A DNA stretch of 25,006 nucleotides, taken from NCBI GenBank assembly GCA_002323895.1, contig DCQM01000040.1, forward strand, positions 1-25,006. The letters are read 5' to 3'. This DNA is from Akkermansiaceae bacterium UBA1518. Lineage in GTDB: Bacteria; Verrucomicrobiota; Verrucomicrobiia; Verrucomicrobiales; Akkermansiaceae. Positions 1 through 6,487 of the stretch are shown here, piece after piece. Position numbers and translations under genes: made by a program. The notes under the pieces were generated by a model that saw only the letters and a list, made by a program, of their open reading frames with translations, had not been told where the DNA came from and searched no databases. The stretch's first letter is position 1. Each line of letters begins with the position of its first letter.

Positions 1-168
1 GAGACCGATCTTGTGAAGAAGGCGGAAAACGAGAACGACAATCCAACCGGTTGCCAAAATAGGAACGATGGTCGCCATTCCTGCCAAAAAAGGTTTGAGG
101 ACTTTCTTTATTTTGGGGTGACGGGACTCTCGTGGACGCCCAATCGGGTCGATGTTTTCTTCACTCAT
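1..168 (-). CDS. DUF502-family membrane protein, N-terminal part (cut by window edge)
   Basis: An open frame on the minus strand begins at an ATG at 168 and runs off the left edge after 56 codons. Its first ~20 residues are charged and polar (MSEENIDPIGRPRESRHPK). A basic patch and a hydrophobic segment (FLAGMATIVPILATGWIVVLVF) follow, then RLLHKIGL. This layout, a short basic N-terminus then a helix with 'P-I-L-A-T-G-W', resembles DUF502 membrane proteins, whose role is not established. Two more in-frame ATGs lie upstream at 189 and 201. None has a clear ribosome binding site, so the start is uncertain by up to 11 residues. The gene is divergent from the metalloprotease, with about 90 bases between them. 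The family call rests on the N-terminus alone. Confidence 0.62.
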   Translation of the reverse strand, partial: MSEENIDPIGRPRESRHPKIKKVLKPFLAGMATIVPILATGWIVVLVFRLLHKIGL

Positions 169-260
169 TGCTTTGGTAGACCTGATCATGGAGTTTGTCA
201 TCTGACAACCATGAGATTTGCTGGATGACAGACCTTCTCTTAAGGTGCTAATCTTTCTAG

Positions 261-3200
261 GTGAGCCAACGGATTTCAACCACCGTTTTACAGCGAGTGA
301 TCGTGTTGGTATTTCCTTTATTAGTTGTTTGTTTTTGTGGGCTGGATGTCGCTCGAAACGAACGCGGCTCAACATCTAGGGATACTGGATTGGGCCTTAG
401 AAAGATTGGGAGTGCGGAATCGTCTCCAGCTTTGCAGAGGGGAGGGAAGGGAGGTGATAATGTTTCGCCAATGACGAGCTCAATCAATCGGCCCGACTAT
501 TTTAGGTTGTCTGACCAAAAACTGGAAAAAACGGCTGTGCCAGAAGCCTCTTTTCATTCGCTGCATCCCGATCTCCTTTCTCAACTCTGTGAACAAGATA
601 AAAGGCAGCTTAAAGGTTACCTTGTGCACTTGGAATCGGCGAAGAGAGTGGATCGGCATTGGTTATGTTGGGATGAAGGAGTTGATCGAGCTAAGCTAGA
701 ACTCTACCATGAAGTCGAAAAGCTCACTGGTTTGTCTGGAGGGGGCTATGAGGTTTTGGCTAATCAATTTCAGCCTGAAGGACGTTGGACTAAGACAGCC
801 ACAGATGGCTTTTCTTTTTCTGCTCAGGGTGATACCTCGATTATCACATGGAGTATTGTTCCTGATAATACGACAATACCCGGTTTAATGAATCAGTCTG
901 CGGTTGGATCAAATTTCCGATCCTGGATGGCCTCTCTTTATGGGGGTTCAATAAGTGGAGCTGCTGCAGATCAACCGTGGTTTGATATTTTTAAAAGTGC
1001 TTTCGAAGAAATGGCAGCGACCTGTGGGTTGACCCTAGTATACGAACCAATAGATGATGGTGTCAGTGTGAATTCATCGAACCTAGGGGAATTGGGGAGA
1101 CGCGGTGATATTAGGATTGCGGCAAGAGGCTTAGATGGAAATAGCGGTAATCTAGCAATCGCTTTTCCGCCTGATCATGGAGACATGATCTTTGATTCGA
1201 GTGATGGAATATTTAAAATTACCTCGGGTAGCTCGATTCGGCTCTTTAATACGATTACTCATGAACTCGGACACAGTCTCGGGTTGGCGCATGTGTGCCC
1301 CATTAATCGAACTAAGTTGTTGGAACCAAGTCTGACTACTAGTTTTCGGGGGCCGCAGTTCGATGAGTTCCAGTCTTTGCAGCGTCTTTATGGCGATCGC
1401 TTCGAACTACATGGAGACTTCCGCAATAATGACACGGTGCGGGCGGCTAAACCAATTGAGCTAATTGAAGGCTCGAAGGTCGATTTTATAAGGTTGAGTA
1501 TTGATGATGATAGAGATCAAGACTTTTACCGCTTTGAAGGGCTAATTGGGCAAAGGTTGAACGTTGAAGTTGTTCCTGGTGAAGGGGCTTATCTAGAGGG
1601 GGGGGAGACTGATTTTGGTTGCTCGCAAGGAACTAGATTTGACTCTTCAAAGGTCCATGATTTATCGGTCCAAATTTTTGCCGAGGACGGAGAAAAAATT
1701 CTTTTTGAAGCTGCATTAGGAGGTCTTGGAGAGACCGAAAGAATTGAACAATTTCGCTTACCTTCGACTGGTTGTTTTTATCTGAGGGTTTCTGGTGACC
1801 AAACGAATGCAGCACAGATCTATGAGTTAGGGATTGAGCTGATGGCGAGGGTTCCGGCGCCGTGGTTAAAATTGGTTGGTCATAGAATTATCGAAGAATC
1901 AGGAACGATTAAAAATGGTCGTCTGGATCCTGGTGAGACGATCCGCTTGGCGATTGAGGTTAGAAATGATGGGGAACTAGCGAGTGGGCCACTTTTAACT
2001 CATATTTTAGTTTCGGATAATGCGGTGCTCTTTAATAAATCATCACCCCTACAATTGGAGCCTGGTAAAATGGGTGTCATTGAAGTTGTGGTAGGGGCAA
2101 CTGGAAGTTGCGGAGAATTCTTGATGATTGATCTTAAGATTGAGGATGGGTCAGGGGAGTTGCTAAAGGAGAACTTGGAATTCGAAGCTGGGGTGTTGAC
2201 TCGGCCAGTTGCCTTTGATGTTGATTTTGAAAATCTGAGAGGTTTACCTGTTGACTGGAAATCTAAGACATCTGGATCAGGTCAAGAGTGGGATGTGGTT
2301 TCTTCTCGTTGGGATTCTCCGATCCATTCAGCTTTTGTTCCGGGGCGTGATTCAGCTGGTGAGGCATTTCTTTTATCTCCTGTCTTTGAGTTGGCCTCCG
2401 GTGGAGGTGACTTATCTTTCAGCCATCTTTACCGTCTTGAAGCAGGTTTTGATGGGGCCGTGCTTGAGGTTTCAAGGGACGGTGGAGAGTGGGTTGATCT
2501 ATTGCTTGATCCAAGTGTCATAACGAAAGGAGGATACAATCGCATTATTCGTGAAGGGTTTGGTTCTGCGATCATGGGGCAGCAGGCTTGGTCGGGTATC
2601 CTTGAAGGTTTCACGCCAGTCTCGGTTAAGCTTCCTGTAGCGTGGGCTGGTGAGATTGTTCAATTTCGGTGGCGGGTGGTTCATGATGCTTCTTCGGCGC
2701 GCGGTGGTTGGTGGATCGACGATGTGAAAATGGAAATGTTGGCGGAAGATTGTGAGCCACACCGTCCCGAAGTCACGCTTGCTCTCAAAAGTGGAGAGAT
2801 TGATGAGAATTATCCAGATTCCTCTGCGATTTTAGCACTGGAAACCAATCTACCACTTATCTCCTCGTTAAGTATTCCGCTCGAGTTTTTAGGAAGTGCG
2901 ATTTTTTCGGAAGATTATTTGATCAATCCCCAAGTTGTTTTACCCGCGGCAAAGGTTTCTCTCGAAATTCCAGTTAGGGTGATTCCAGATTCTATAATCG
3001 AAGGTTCCGAGACAGCTTTAATTCAGATACCATCGGGAGACCCGGCTTTTGTTGGAGGGCGTAATTTCTCGGTTTCTTTAGTGATTTCTGACCTGTTGAA
3101 TATCGATACTTGGAGTGCCTTTTTTTTGGGAGGTGAGGTCAATCTTTTGGCTGATTCAGATGGGGATGGTTTCAATGAACTCTCAGAATATGTGCTTGGA

Positions 3201-3434
3201 ACGAATCCAAGCTTGGCCAGTGACAGGCCAACCTTTGAGTTGGTTGCAAGAGACAAGAAGTTCATCTGGCCCTTTGGGATACTCCCAAATCGGCCAGATG
3301 CGACTATGGAAATTGAGGGCTCAAGCGATTTGGAAAATTGGGAGGTGGTTGATGTGATCAGAGTTGCTGAGGGGCTCGAGATTATACCAAGGAGCCAAAA
3401 GTCTTATTTTAGGCTTAAATTCTCGCTCAACTGA
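261..3434 (+). CDS. Secreted modular zinc metalloprotease (matrixin-like) with PPC-, Calx-beta- and TSP3-like regions
   Basis: The 1057-residue protein starts with GTG and a hydrophobic N-terminal segment (about residues 10-26, VLQRVIVLVFPLLVV), so export is likely. The catalytic motif HELGHSLGLAH gives zinc ligands H334, H338 and H344 with E335 as general base. A downstream 'FDEFQSLQRLYGD' matches the end of a matrixin (M10) catalytic domain. The usual Met-turn methionine appears replaced by leucine (TKLLEP, about residue 354). After the protease come a pre-peptidase C-terminal-like beta domain (about 415-525), a CARDB/NEW-like domain (about 530-640), a MAM or immune-inhibitor-A-like jellyroll ending in GGWWIDDV (about 650-825), a Calx-beta-like domain (about 835-945), a calcium-binding DSDGDGFNELSEY repeat (about 970-985) and a tail with SSDLENWE and YFRLKF. 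Those last two elements are common at the C-termini of verrucomicrobial exported proteins. It probably cleaves extracellular protein. No strong ribosome binding site is visible, and the substrate is unknown. Confidence 0.85.
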   Translation: MSQRISTTVLQRVIVLVFPLLVVCFCGLDVARNERGSTSRDTGLGLRKIGSAESSPALQRGGKGGDNVSPMTSSINRPDYFRLSDQKLEKTAVPEASFHSLHPDLLSQLCEQDKRQLKGYLVHLESAKRVDRHWLCWDEGVDRAKLELYHEVEKLTGLSGGGYEVLANQFQPEGRWTKTATDGFSFSAQGDTSIITWSIVPDNTTIPGLMNQSAVGSNFRSWMASLYGGSISGAAADQPWFDIFKSAFEEMAATCGLTLVYEPIDDGVSVNSSNLGELGRRGDIRIAARGLDGNSGNLAIAFPPDHGDMIFDSSDGIFKITSGSSIRLFNTITHELGHSLGLAHVCPINRTKLLEPSLTTSFRGPQFDEFQSLQRLYGDRFELHGDFRNNDTVRAAKPIELIEGSKVDFIRLSIDDDRDQDFYRFEGLIGQRLNVEVVPGEGAYLEGGETDFGCSQGTRFDSSKVHDLSVQIFAEDGEKILFEAALGGLGETERIEQFRLPSTGCFYLRVSGDQTNAAQIYELGIELMARVPAPWLKLVGHRIIEESGTIKNGRLDPGETIRLAIEVRNDGELASGPLLTHILVSDNAVLFNKSSPLQLEPGKMGVIEVVVGATGSCGEFLMIDLKIEDGSGELLKENLEFEAGVLTRPVAFDVDFENLRGLPVDWKSKTSGSGQEWDVVSSRWDSPIHSAFVPGRDSAGEAFLLSPVFELASGGGDLSFSHLYRLEAGFDGAVLEVSRDGGEWVDLLLDPSVITKGGYNRIIREGFGSAIMGQQAWSGILEGFTPVSVKLPVAWAGEIVQFRWRVVHDASSARGGWWIDDVKMEMLAEDCEPHRPEVTLALKSGEIDENYPDSSAILALETNLPLISSLSIPLEFLGSAIFSEDYLINPQVVLPAAKVSLEIPVRVIPDSIIEGSETALIQIPSGDPAFVGGRNFSVSLVISDLLNIDTWSAFFLGGEVNLLADSDGDGFNELSEYVLGTNPSLASDRPTFELVARDKKFIWPFGILPNRPDATMEIEGSSDLENWEVVDVIRVAEGLEIIPRSQKSYFRLKFSLN

Positions 3435-3483
3435 TCGAGTTCCGACTTCCTTTCTCTGCGGGATTTGGCAAGACAGTCCTGAC

Positions 3484-3777
3484 ATGAACGCCGTTGATCT
3501 CGCAAGCTCTGCGCAATCCGACCCCGAACCACCTGCTGGAATCTCTCTTGGCCAACAAGCTCTTTGGTTAGTCAAGGCGGGGCGCTGGGATGATTCACAT
3601 GATCTTTGTCAGGATATTCCCGATCCCGATGGAGCTTGGATTCATGCCTACTTACATCGAGAGGAAGGTGATCTTGGAAACGCGTCCTACTGGTATCATC
3701 GTGCCGGAAAGGAGATTCCGTTACCGGGAGTGACTCTTGATGACGAATGGTGTCATATTTCCCAAGCAATTTCATAG
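3484..3777 (+). CDS. Small conserved hypothetical protein (HAYLHREEGDLGNA motif)
   Basis: A 97-residue soluble protein with no signal peptide or membrane segment. Its core reads LWLVKAGRWDDSHDLCQDI, then WIHAYLHREEGDLGNASYWY and HRAGKEIP. The helical, aromatic-rich pattern resembles a single TPR- or Sel1-like helical pair. I recall similar short proteins of unknown function in many bacteria, but I cannot assign a role. The ATG at 3484 is preferred. The frame stays open upstream to a TTG at 3364, but that would overlap the metalloprotease by about 70 bases and add unconserved-looking sequence. The stop lies 12 bases before rsmB, so the two are probably co-transcribed. No Shine-Dalgarno sequence is apparent. 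Confidence 0.75.
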   Translation: MNAVDLASSAQSDPEPPAGISLGQQALWLVKAGRWDDSHDLCQDIPDPDGAWIHAYLHREEGDLGNASYWYHRAGKEIPLPGVTLDDEWCHISQAIS

Positions 3778-3789
3778 TCTAAGTAACTT

Positions 3790-4995
3790 ATGCCAAAGTC
3801 TGATAAGAACGTTCGCCGCGCTGCGGTTTCTGCCCTTAGAGCTTGGGCGAAAGGTCATGCCTATGCGGACTCTCTTGTGGAACGCCACTCTGAGCGTAAC
3901 CATTTGTCGTCATCAGATCGTGCTTTTCTTAAAACAATTTTACTCGGTGTTTTGCGGAATCGAAGTCTGCTTGATCACTGGATAGGGATGTTTCGAAAAG
4001 GGAAATTGGACCCTGAAACTCGAGATGTCTTACGGGTTGGTTTTTTTCAATTGTTGATTTTGCGGACTCCGGACCATGCTGCGATCTACGAAACTGTGGC
4101 TTGTGCTCGCAAGCCGGTGCAGGGATTAATCAATGCGGTTTTGCGGAAGGCAGCACACTGTCGAATGAGGCTGTTGCGCGAGCTTCCCGATATTGAACTT
4201 CCAATTCAGTTTTCGCATCCCCACTGGTTGTGGAAACGCTGGAAGAAGCTTTTTGGTCAAAAGGACGCGGTCGCGTTGATGGATTGGAATAATCTGCCGG
4301 CTGAGTCTTATTATCGACCTAATCTTTTGAATCTTCCACCTTCCGGGAGTCCTGAACCTGAGAGCGCCAAAGAAGCAGTAGAAAATGGTCACTATTATGT
4401 GACTGATCCCTCAACGACACATGCGCCAGAATTATTGGCACCCAAGCCAGGTGAGATAGTGCTGGATGCTTGTGCGGCCCCAGGCGGTAAGGCGATTCAC
4501 TTGGCGGGATTGATGAAAAATGAAGGGCGTTTGATTTGTATGGATTCTAATGAGAAGCGACTTCCGCGTCTTAACGAAAACCTTGAACGATGCGGTGTGA
4601 AAATTGCTGAAGTGTCTTGCCATGATTGGACCAAAGCTCCACCGGAAGAATTGCTCGAAGCTTGCGATGCTATCTTACTTGATGTTCCGTGCTCAAATAC
4701 CGGGGTGCTGCGTCGTCGAGTGGACGCGCGATGGCGGATTCAAAAAATTGATTTAGAGAAATTATTGGTGATCCAGAATCAGATTTTGGAACAAGCGATT
4801 AAGTGCCTAAAGCCAGGTGGGCGCCTTCTCTATTCTACTTGTTCAATCGATCCGGAAGAAAACATTGATTTAGTGACCCAATTTTTAAAGAGACACCCAA
4901 CCTTTTCGCTTGAGAAGAGTGATCAGCTTCTACCCTTTAAAGATCAATCCGATGGTGCTTTTGCTGCTCTTCTCCGGCTGAATTCCTCCTCTTGA
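3790..4995 (+). CDS. rsmB: 16S rRNA (cytosine-C5) methyltransferase RsmB
   Basis: This 401-residue protein fits the RsmB/NOL1/NOP2/Sun family, which methylates C5 of a cytosine (C967 in E. coli 16S rRNA) using S-adenosylmethionine. The first ~130 residues (VRRAAVSALRAWAKG ... YETVACARKPVQGLINAVLRK) form the NusB-like RNA-binding domain typical of RsmB. The catalytic domain shows the SAM motif LDACAAPGGKA (about 225-235), the motif IV DVPCSNTGVLRR with C301, and the motif VI YSTCSIDPEEN with the nucleophile C351. Length is close to E. coli RsmB (429). It starts 12 bases after the 97-residue gene and ends 44 bases before the L,D-transpeptidase gene. Some family members modify other positions, so the exact target is inferred. 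Confidence 0.9.
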   Translation: MPKSDKNVRRAAVSALRAWAKGHAYADSLVERHSERNHLSSSDRAFLKTILLGVLRNRSLLDHWIGMFRKGKLDPETRDVLRVGFFQLLILRTPDHAAIYETVACARKPVQGLINAVLRKAAHCRMRLLRELPDIELPIQFSHPHWLWKRWKKLFGQKDAVALMDWNNLPAESYYRPNLLNLPPSGSPEPESAKEAVENGHYYVTDPSTTHAPELLAPKPGEIVLDACAAPGGKAIHLAGLMKNEGRLICMDSNEKRLPRLNENLERCGVKIAEVSCHDWTKAPPEELLEACDAILLDVPCSNTGVLRRRVDARWRIQKIDLEKLLVIQNQILEQAIKCLKPGGRLLYSTCSIDPEENIDLVTQFLKRHPTFSLEKSDQLLPFKDQSDGAFAALLRLNSSS

Positions 4996-5014
4996 CCCCG
5001 GTGGTATTTCGGGA

Positions 5015-5034
5015 TTAGTTTAACTAACCATAAT
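5015..5034 (+). promoter_or_regulatory. Candidate promoter and palindrome ahead of the L,D-transpeptidase gene
   Basis: In the 44-base gap after rsmB lies a perfect inverted repeat TTAGTT-T-AACTAA (5015-5027). One base later comes CATAAT (5029-5034), a five-of-six match to a sigma-70-type -10 box. Its end is only 5 bases before the ATG at 5040, and no Shine-Dalgarno sequence is present. If the box is used, the message would be leaderless or nearly so. I see no good -35 at the right distance. The palindrome could be an operator or a chance AT-rich repeat. Confidence 0.3.
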
Positions 5035-5039
5035 ACTTT

Positions 5040-5636
5040 ATGAAGGCATTACTTTTGTTAATTCCGATTGGGATTGTCTCGCAATCCTGTGTTCTTCCAG
5101 TTTCAGAAGAGGCTGGCGGTGGCTATCTCAATGGTTTTCGTTCAGCGACTCCGACTAATGAACGCCAACCGATGGCTCATGAGCGCGGGTATTGGGATGG
5201 CGACGCTGTCGAAGATCCTCCCTTAATCCGAATCAACCGAGATGAGCAGAAAGCTTATTTTTACAAGGGCAGCCAAGTGGTGGGAATGTCCCCGATTTCG
5301 ACGGGAACTTCAACTCGTGCCACTTCAGCTGGAACCTTCAAAGTGACTGAGAAGGACATTGATCATGAATCTTCTCTTTATGGCGTCATTCGAGATCTAG
5401 CCACCGGAGAGATTGTAAATGATGATGCCGATACGAGGAAGCATCGGGCGGGTCCGGGACAGGTTTTTGAACCTGCTCCTATGCCTTATTTCATGCGCTT
5501 TAATGGCGGAGTTGGAATGCACGTCGGACACCTTCCTGGTTATGCTGCTTCTCATGGTTGTGTAAGAATGCCCAAAGAAATGGCGGTTCGCTTTTATGAA
5601 GCGGCAAGTGTTGGGACCCCGGTGATCGTTGAATAG
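5040..5636 (+). CDS. L,D-transpeptidase (YkuD fold), exported, probable lipoprotein
   Basis: A 198-residue protein with a short N-terminal hydrophobic segment (MKALLLLIPIGIVSQSC) ending in a cysteine at 17. This is a plausible though not textbook lipobox, so a lipid anchor is likely but unproven. The YkuD catalytic region is clear: GMHVGHLPGYAASHGCVRMP, with H161/H164, H172 and the nucleophile C174. The sequence before it (PLIRINRDEQKAYFY, SPISTGTS) matches the N-terminal strands of the fold. Such enzymes form 3-3 peptidoglycan cross-links or attach proteins to peptidoglycan in the periplasm. It lies between rsmB and trmD in the same direction. The first ~60 residues after the signal are low-complexity linker. 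The exact reaction (cross-linking versus lipoprotein anchoring) cannot be told from the sequence. Confidence 0.88.
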   Translation: MKALLLLIPIGIVSQSCVLPVSEEAGGGYLNGFRSATPTNERQPMAHERGYWDGDAVEDPPLIRINRDEQKAYFYKGSQVVGMSPISTGTSTRATSAGTFKVTEKDIDHESSLYGVIRDLATGEIVNDDADTRKHRAGPGQVFEPAPMPYFMRFNGGVGMHVGHLPGYAASHGCVRMPKEMAVRFYEAASVGTPVIVE

Positions 5637-5659
5637 AAAAGATGAAGATTTAGCTAGTT

Positions 5660-5791
5660 CTATTTCAATGGTAGGACTTCCTCTTTGTTGTTGCCGGTGA
5701 AAAGGTCAATCTGCCTGAAAGACCTCATCTGGCCAAGCTTGTCGAAGTTCTTGAAAATGTAGATGCTTGAGTCAATATTCTCCTTCGACAA
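5660..5791 (-). other. Candidate 43-residue ORF or gene remnant between the L,D-transpeptidase gene and trmD
   Basis: The gap holds a minus-strand open frame of 44 codons, starting at a TTG (5791) and ending with TAG at 5660-5662. Its product includes FKNFDKLGQMRSFRQID and then LFTGNNKEEVLPLK. Almost every two-fold NNY codon ends in C (TTC, AAC, GAC, TAC), unlike rsmB and the L,D-transpeptidase gene next door. It is free of trmD only if trmD starts at GTG 5794. The exactly opposed plus-strand frame is also open for about 31 codons to a TGA at 5768-5770 (GEKVNLPERPHLAKLVEVL) but lacks a start codon. I recognise neither product. It may be a small gene, a decayed gene end, or chance. Confidence 0.25.
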
Positions 5792-6468
5792 CTGTGCGCA
5801 TCGATATTCTAACGCTTTTTCCCAAGATCGCGATCGCTCCTCTCGGCGAGAGTATGATGAAACGTGCCCAAGAAGCCGGCTTAGTTAAGGTTTGCGCCCA
5901 CGATCTTCGTAGGTGGGCGACAGGAAAACATCGGAAAACTGATGATTATCTTTGCGGGGGTGGTCAGGGAATGTTGCTTAAACCGGAGCCGATTTTTGCC
6001 GCTATTGAGGAGTTGAGGAAGGAATCATCCAAGATAATCCTTCTCACACCGCAAGGGAGTGTTTTTAAGCAAGAAAAGGCGAGAGAGCTCTCGGGTGAAG
6101 AGCATTTAATCTTCATATGCGGCCATTACGAGGGCGTTGATCATCGTGTGATTGAGCAGCTGGTAGATTTGGAGCTCTCGATTGGTGACTACGTTTTGAC
6201 CAATGGTGCAATTGCCGCAGCAGTTGTGACAGATGCCATCGTAAGACTCCTTCCCGGTGCACTTGGCGATGCTCGATCGGCCGTGGATGAATCTTTTTTT
6301 GATCCGAATCTTCTGGAGGCGCCGGCCTATACTAAGCCAATCGAGTTTCGAGGTCTTAAGGTTCCAGAAATCTTGCTCTCTGGACATCACTCCAAAATTG
6401 AGGAATGGAAAGCAGAGATGTCTATTGAGCGAACTCGAGCGAATCGGCCAGACCTTCTCGACCAGTAA
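5767..6468 (+). CDS. trmD: tRNA (guanine-37-N1) methyltransferase TrmD
   Basis: A 233-residue protein of the SPOUT class that makes m1G37 next to the anticodon, preventing +1 frameshifts. It begins with VRIDILTLFP after a short extension. Visible family blocks are DDYLCGGGQGMLLKPEPI, FICGHYEGVDHRVIEQ, LSIGDYVLTNGAIAAAVVTDA (knot and SAM-binding region), LLEAPAYTKPIEFRGLKVPE and LLSGHHSKIEEWK. Several positions differ from the common proteobacterial form (GRYEGVD to GHYEGVD; LTGGELPA to LTNGAIAA). The longest frame starts at TTG 5767, but GTG 5794 (residue 10) gives the canonical N-terminus and may be the true start. The usual rpsP, rimM and rplS neighbours are absent. It converges on ligA, with a terminator spanning its stop codon. 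Confidence 0.93.
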   Translation: MSQYSPSTTVRIDILTLFPKIAIAPLGESMMKRAQEAGLVKVCAHDLRRWATGKHRKTDDYLCGGGQGMLLKPEPIFAAIEELRKESSKIILLTPQGSVFKQEKARELSGEEHLIFICGHYEGVDHRVIEQLVDLELSIGDYVLTNGAIAAAVVTDAIVRLLPGALGDARSAVDESFFDPNLLEAPAYTKPIEFRGLKVPEILLSGHHSKIEEWKAEMSIERTRANRPDLLDQ

Positions 6469-6483
6469 GCCTGGTGGTTTTTT
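6461..6483 (+). terminator. Intrinsic terminator spanning the trmD stop codon
   Basis: A perfect 5-bp stem ACCAG/CTGGT (6461-6465 with 6471-6475) closes a 5-base loop that contains the trmD TAA (6466-6468). GG and a run of six T (6478-6483) follow. The arrangement fits a short Rho-independent terminator for the plus-strand genes. The stem is short, so strength is uncertain. The minus strand has no T run on its side, so it would not serve ligA. Confidence 0.5.
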
Positions 6484-6487
6484 GAAT

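Noticed and set aside
13..228. Plus-strand frame of 71 codons at the left edge
   Set aside because: It is opposite a DUF502-like N-terminus with clear membrane-helix character, and its own product is cysteine- and histidine-rich with no family features.
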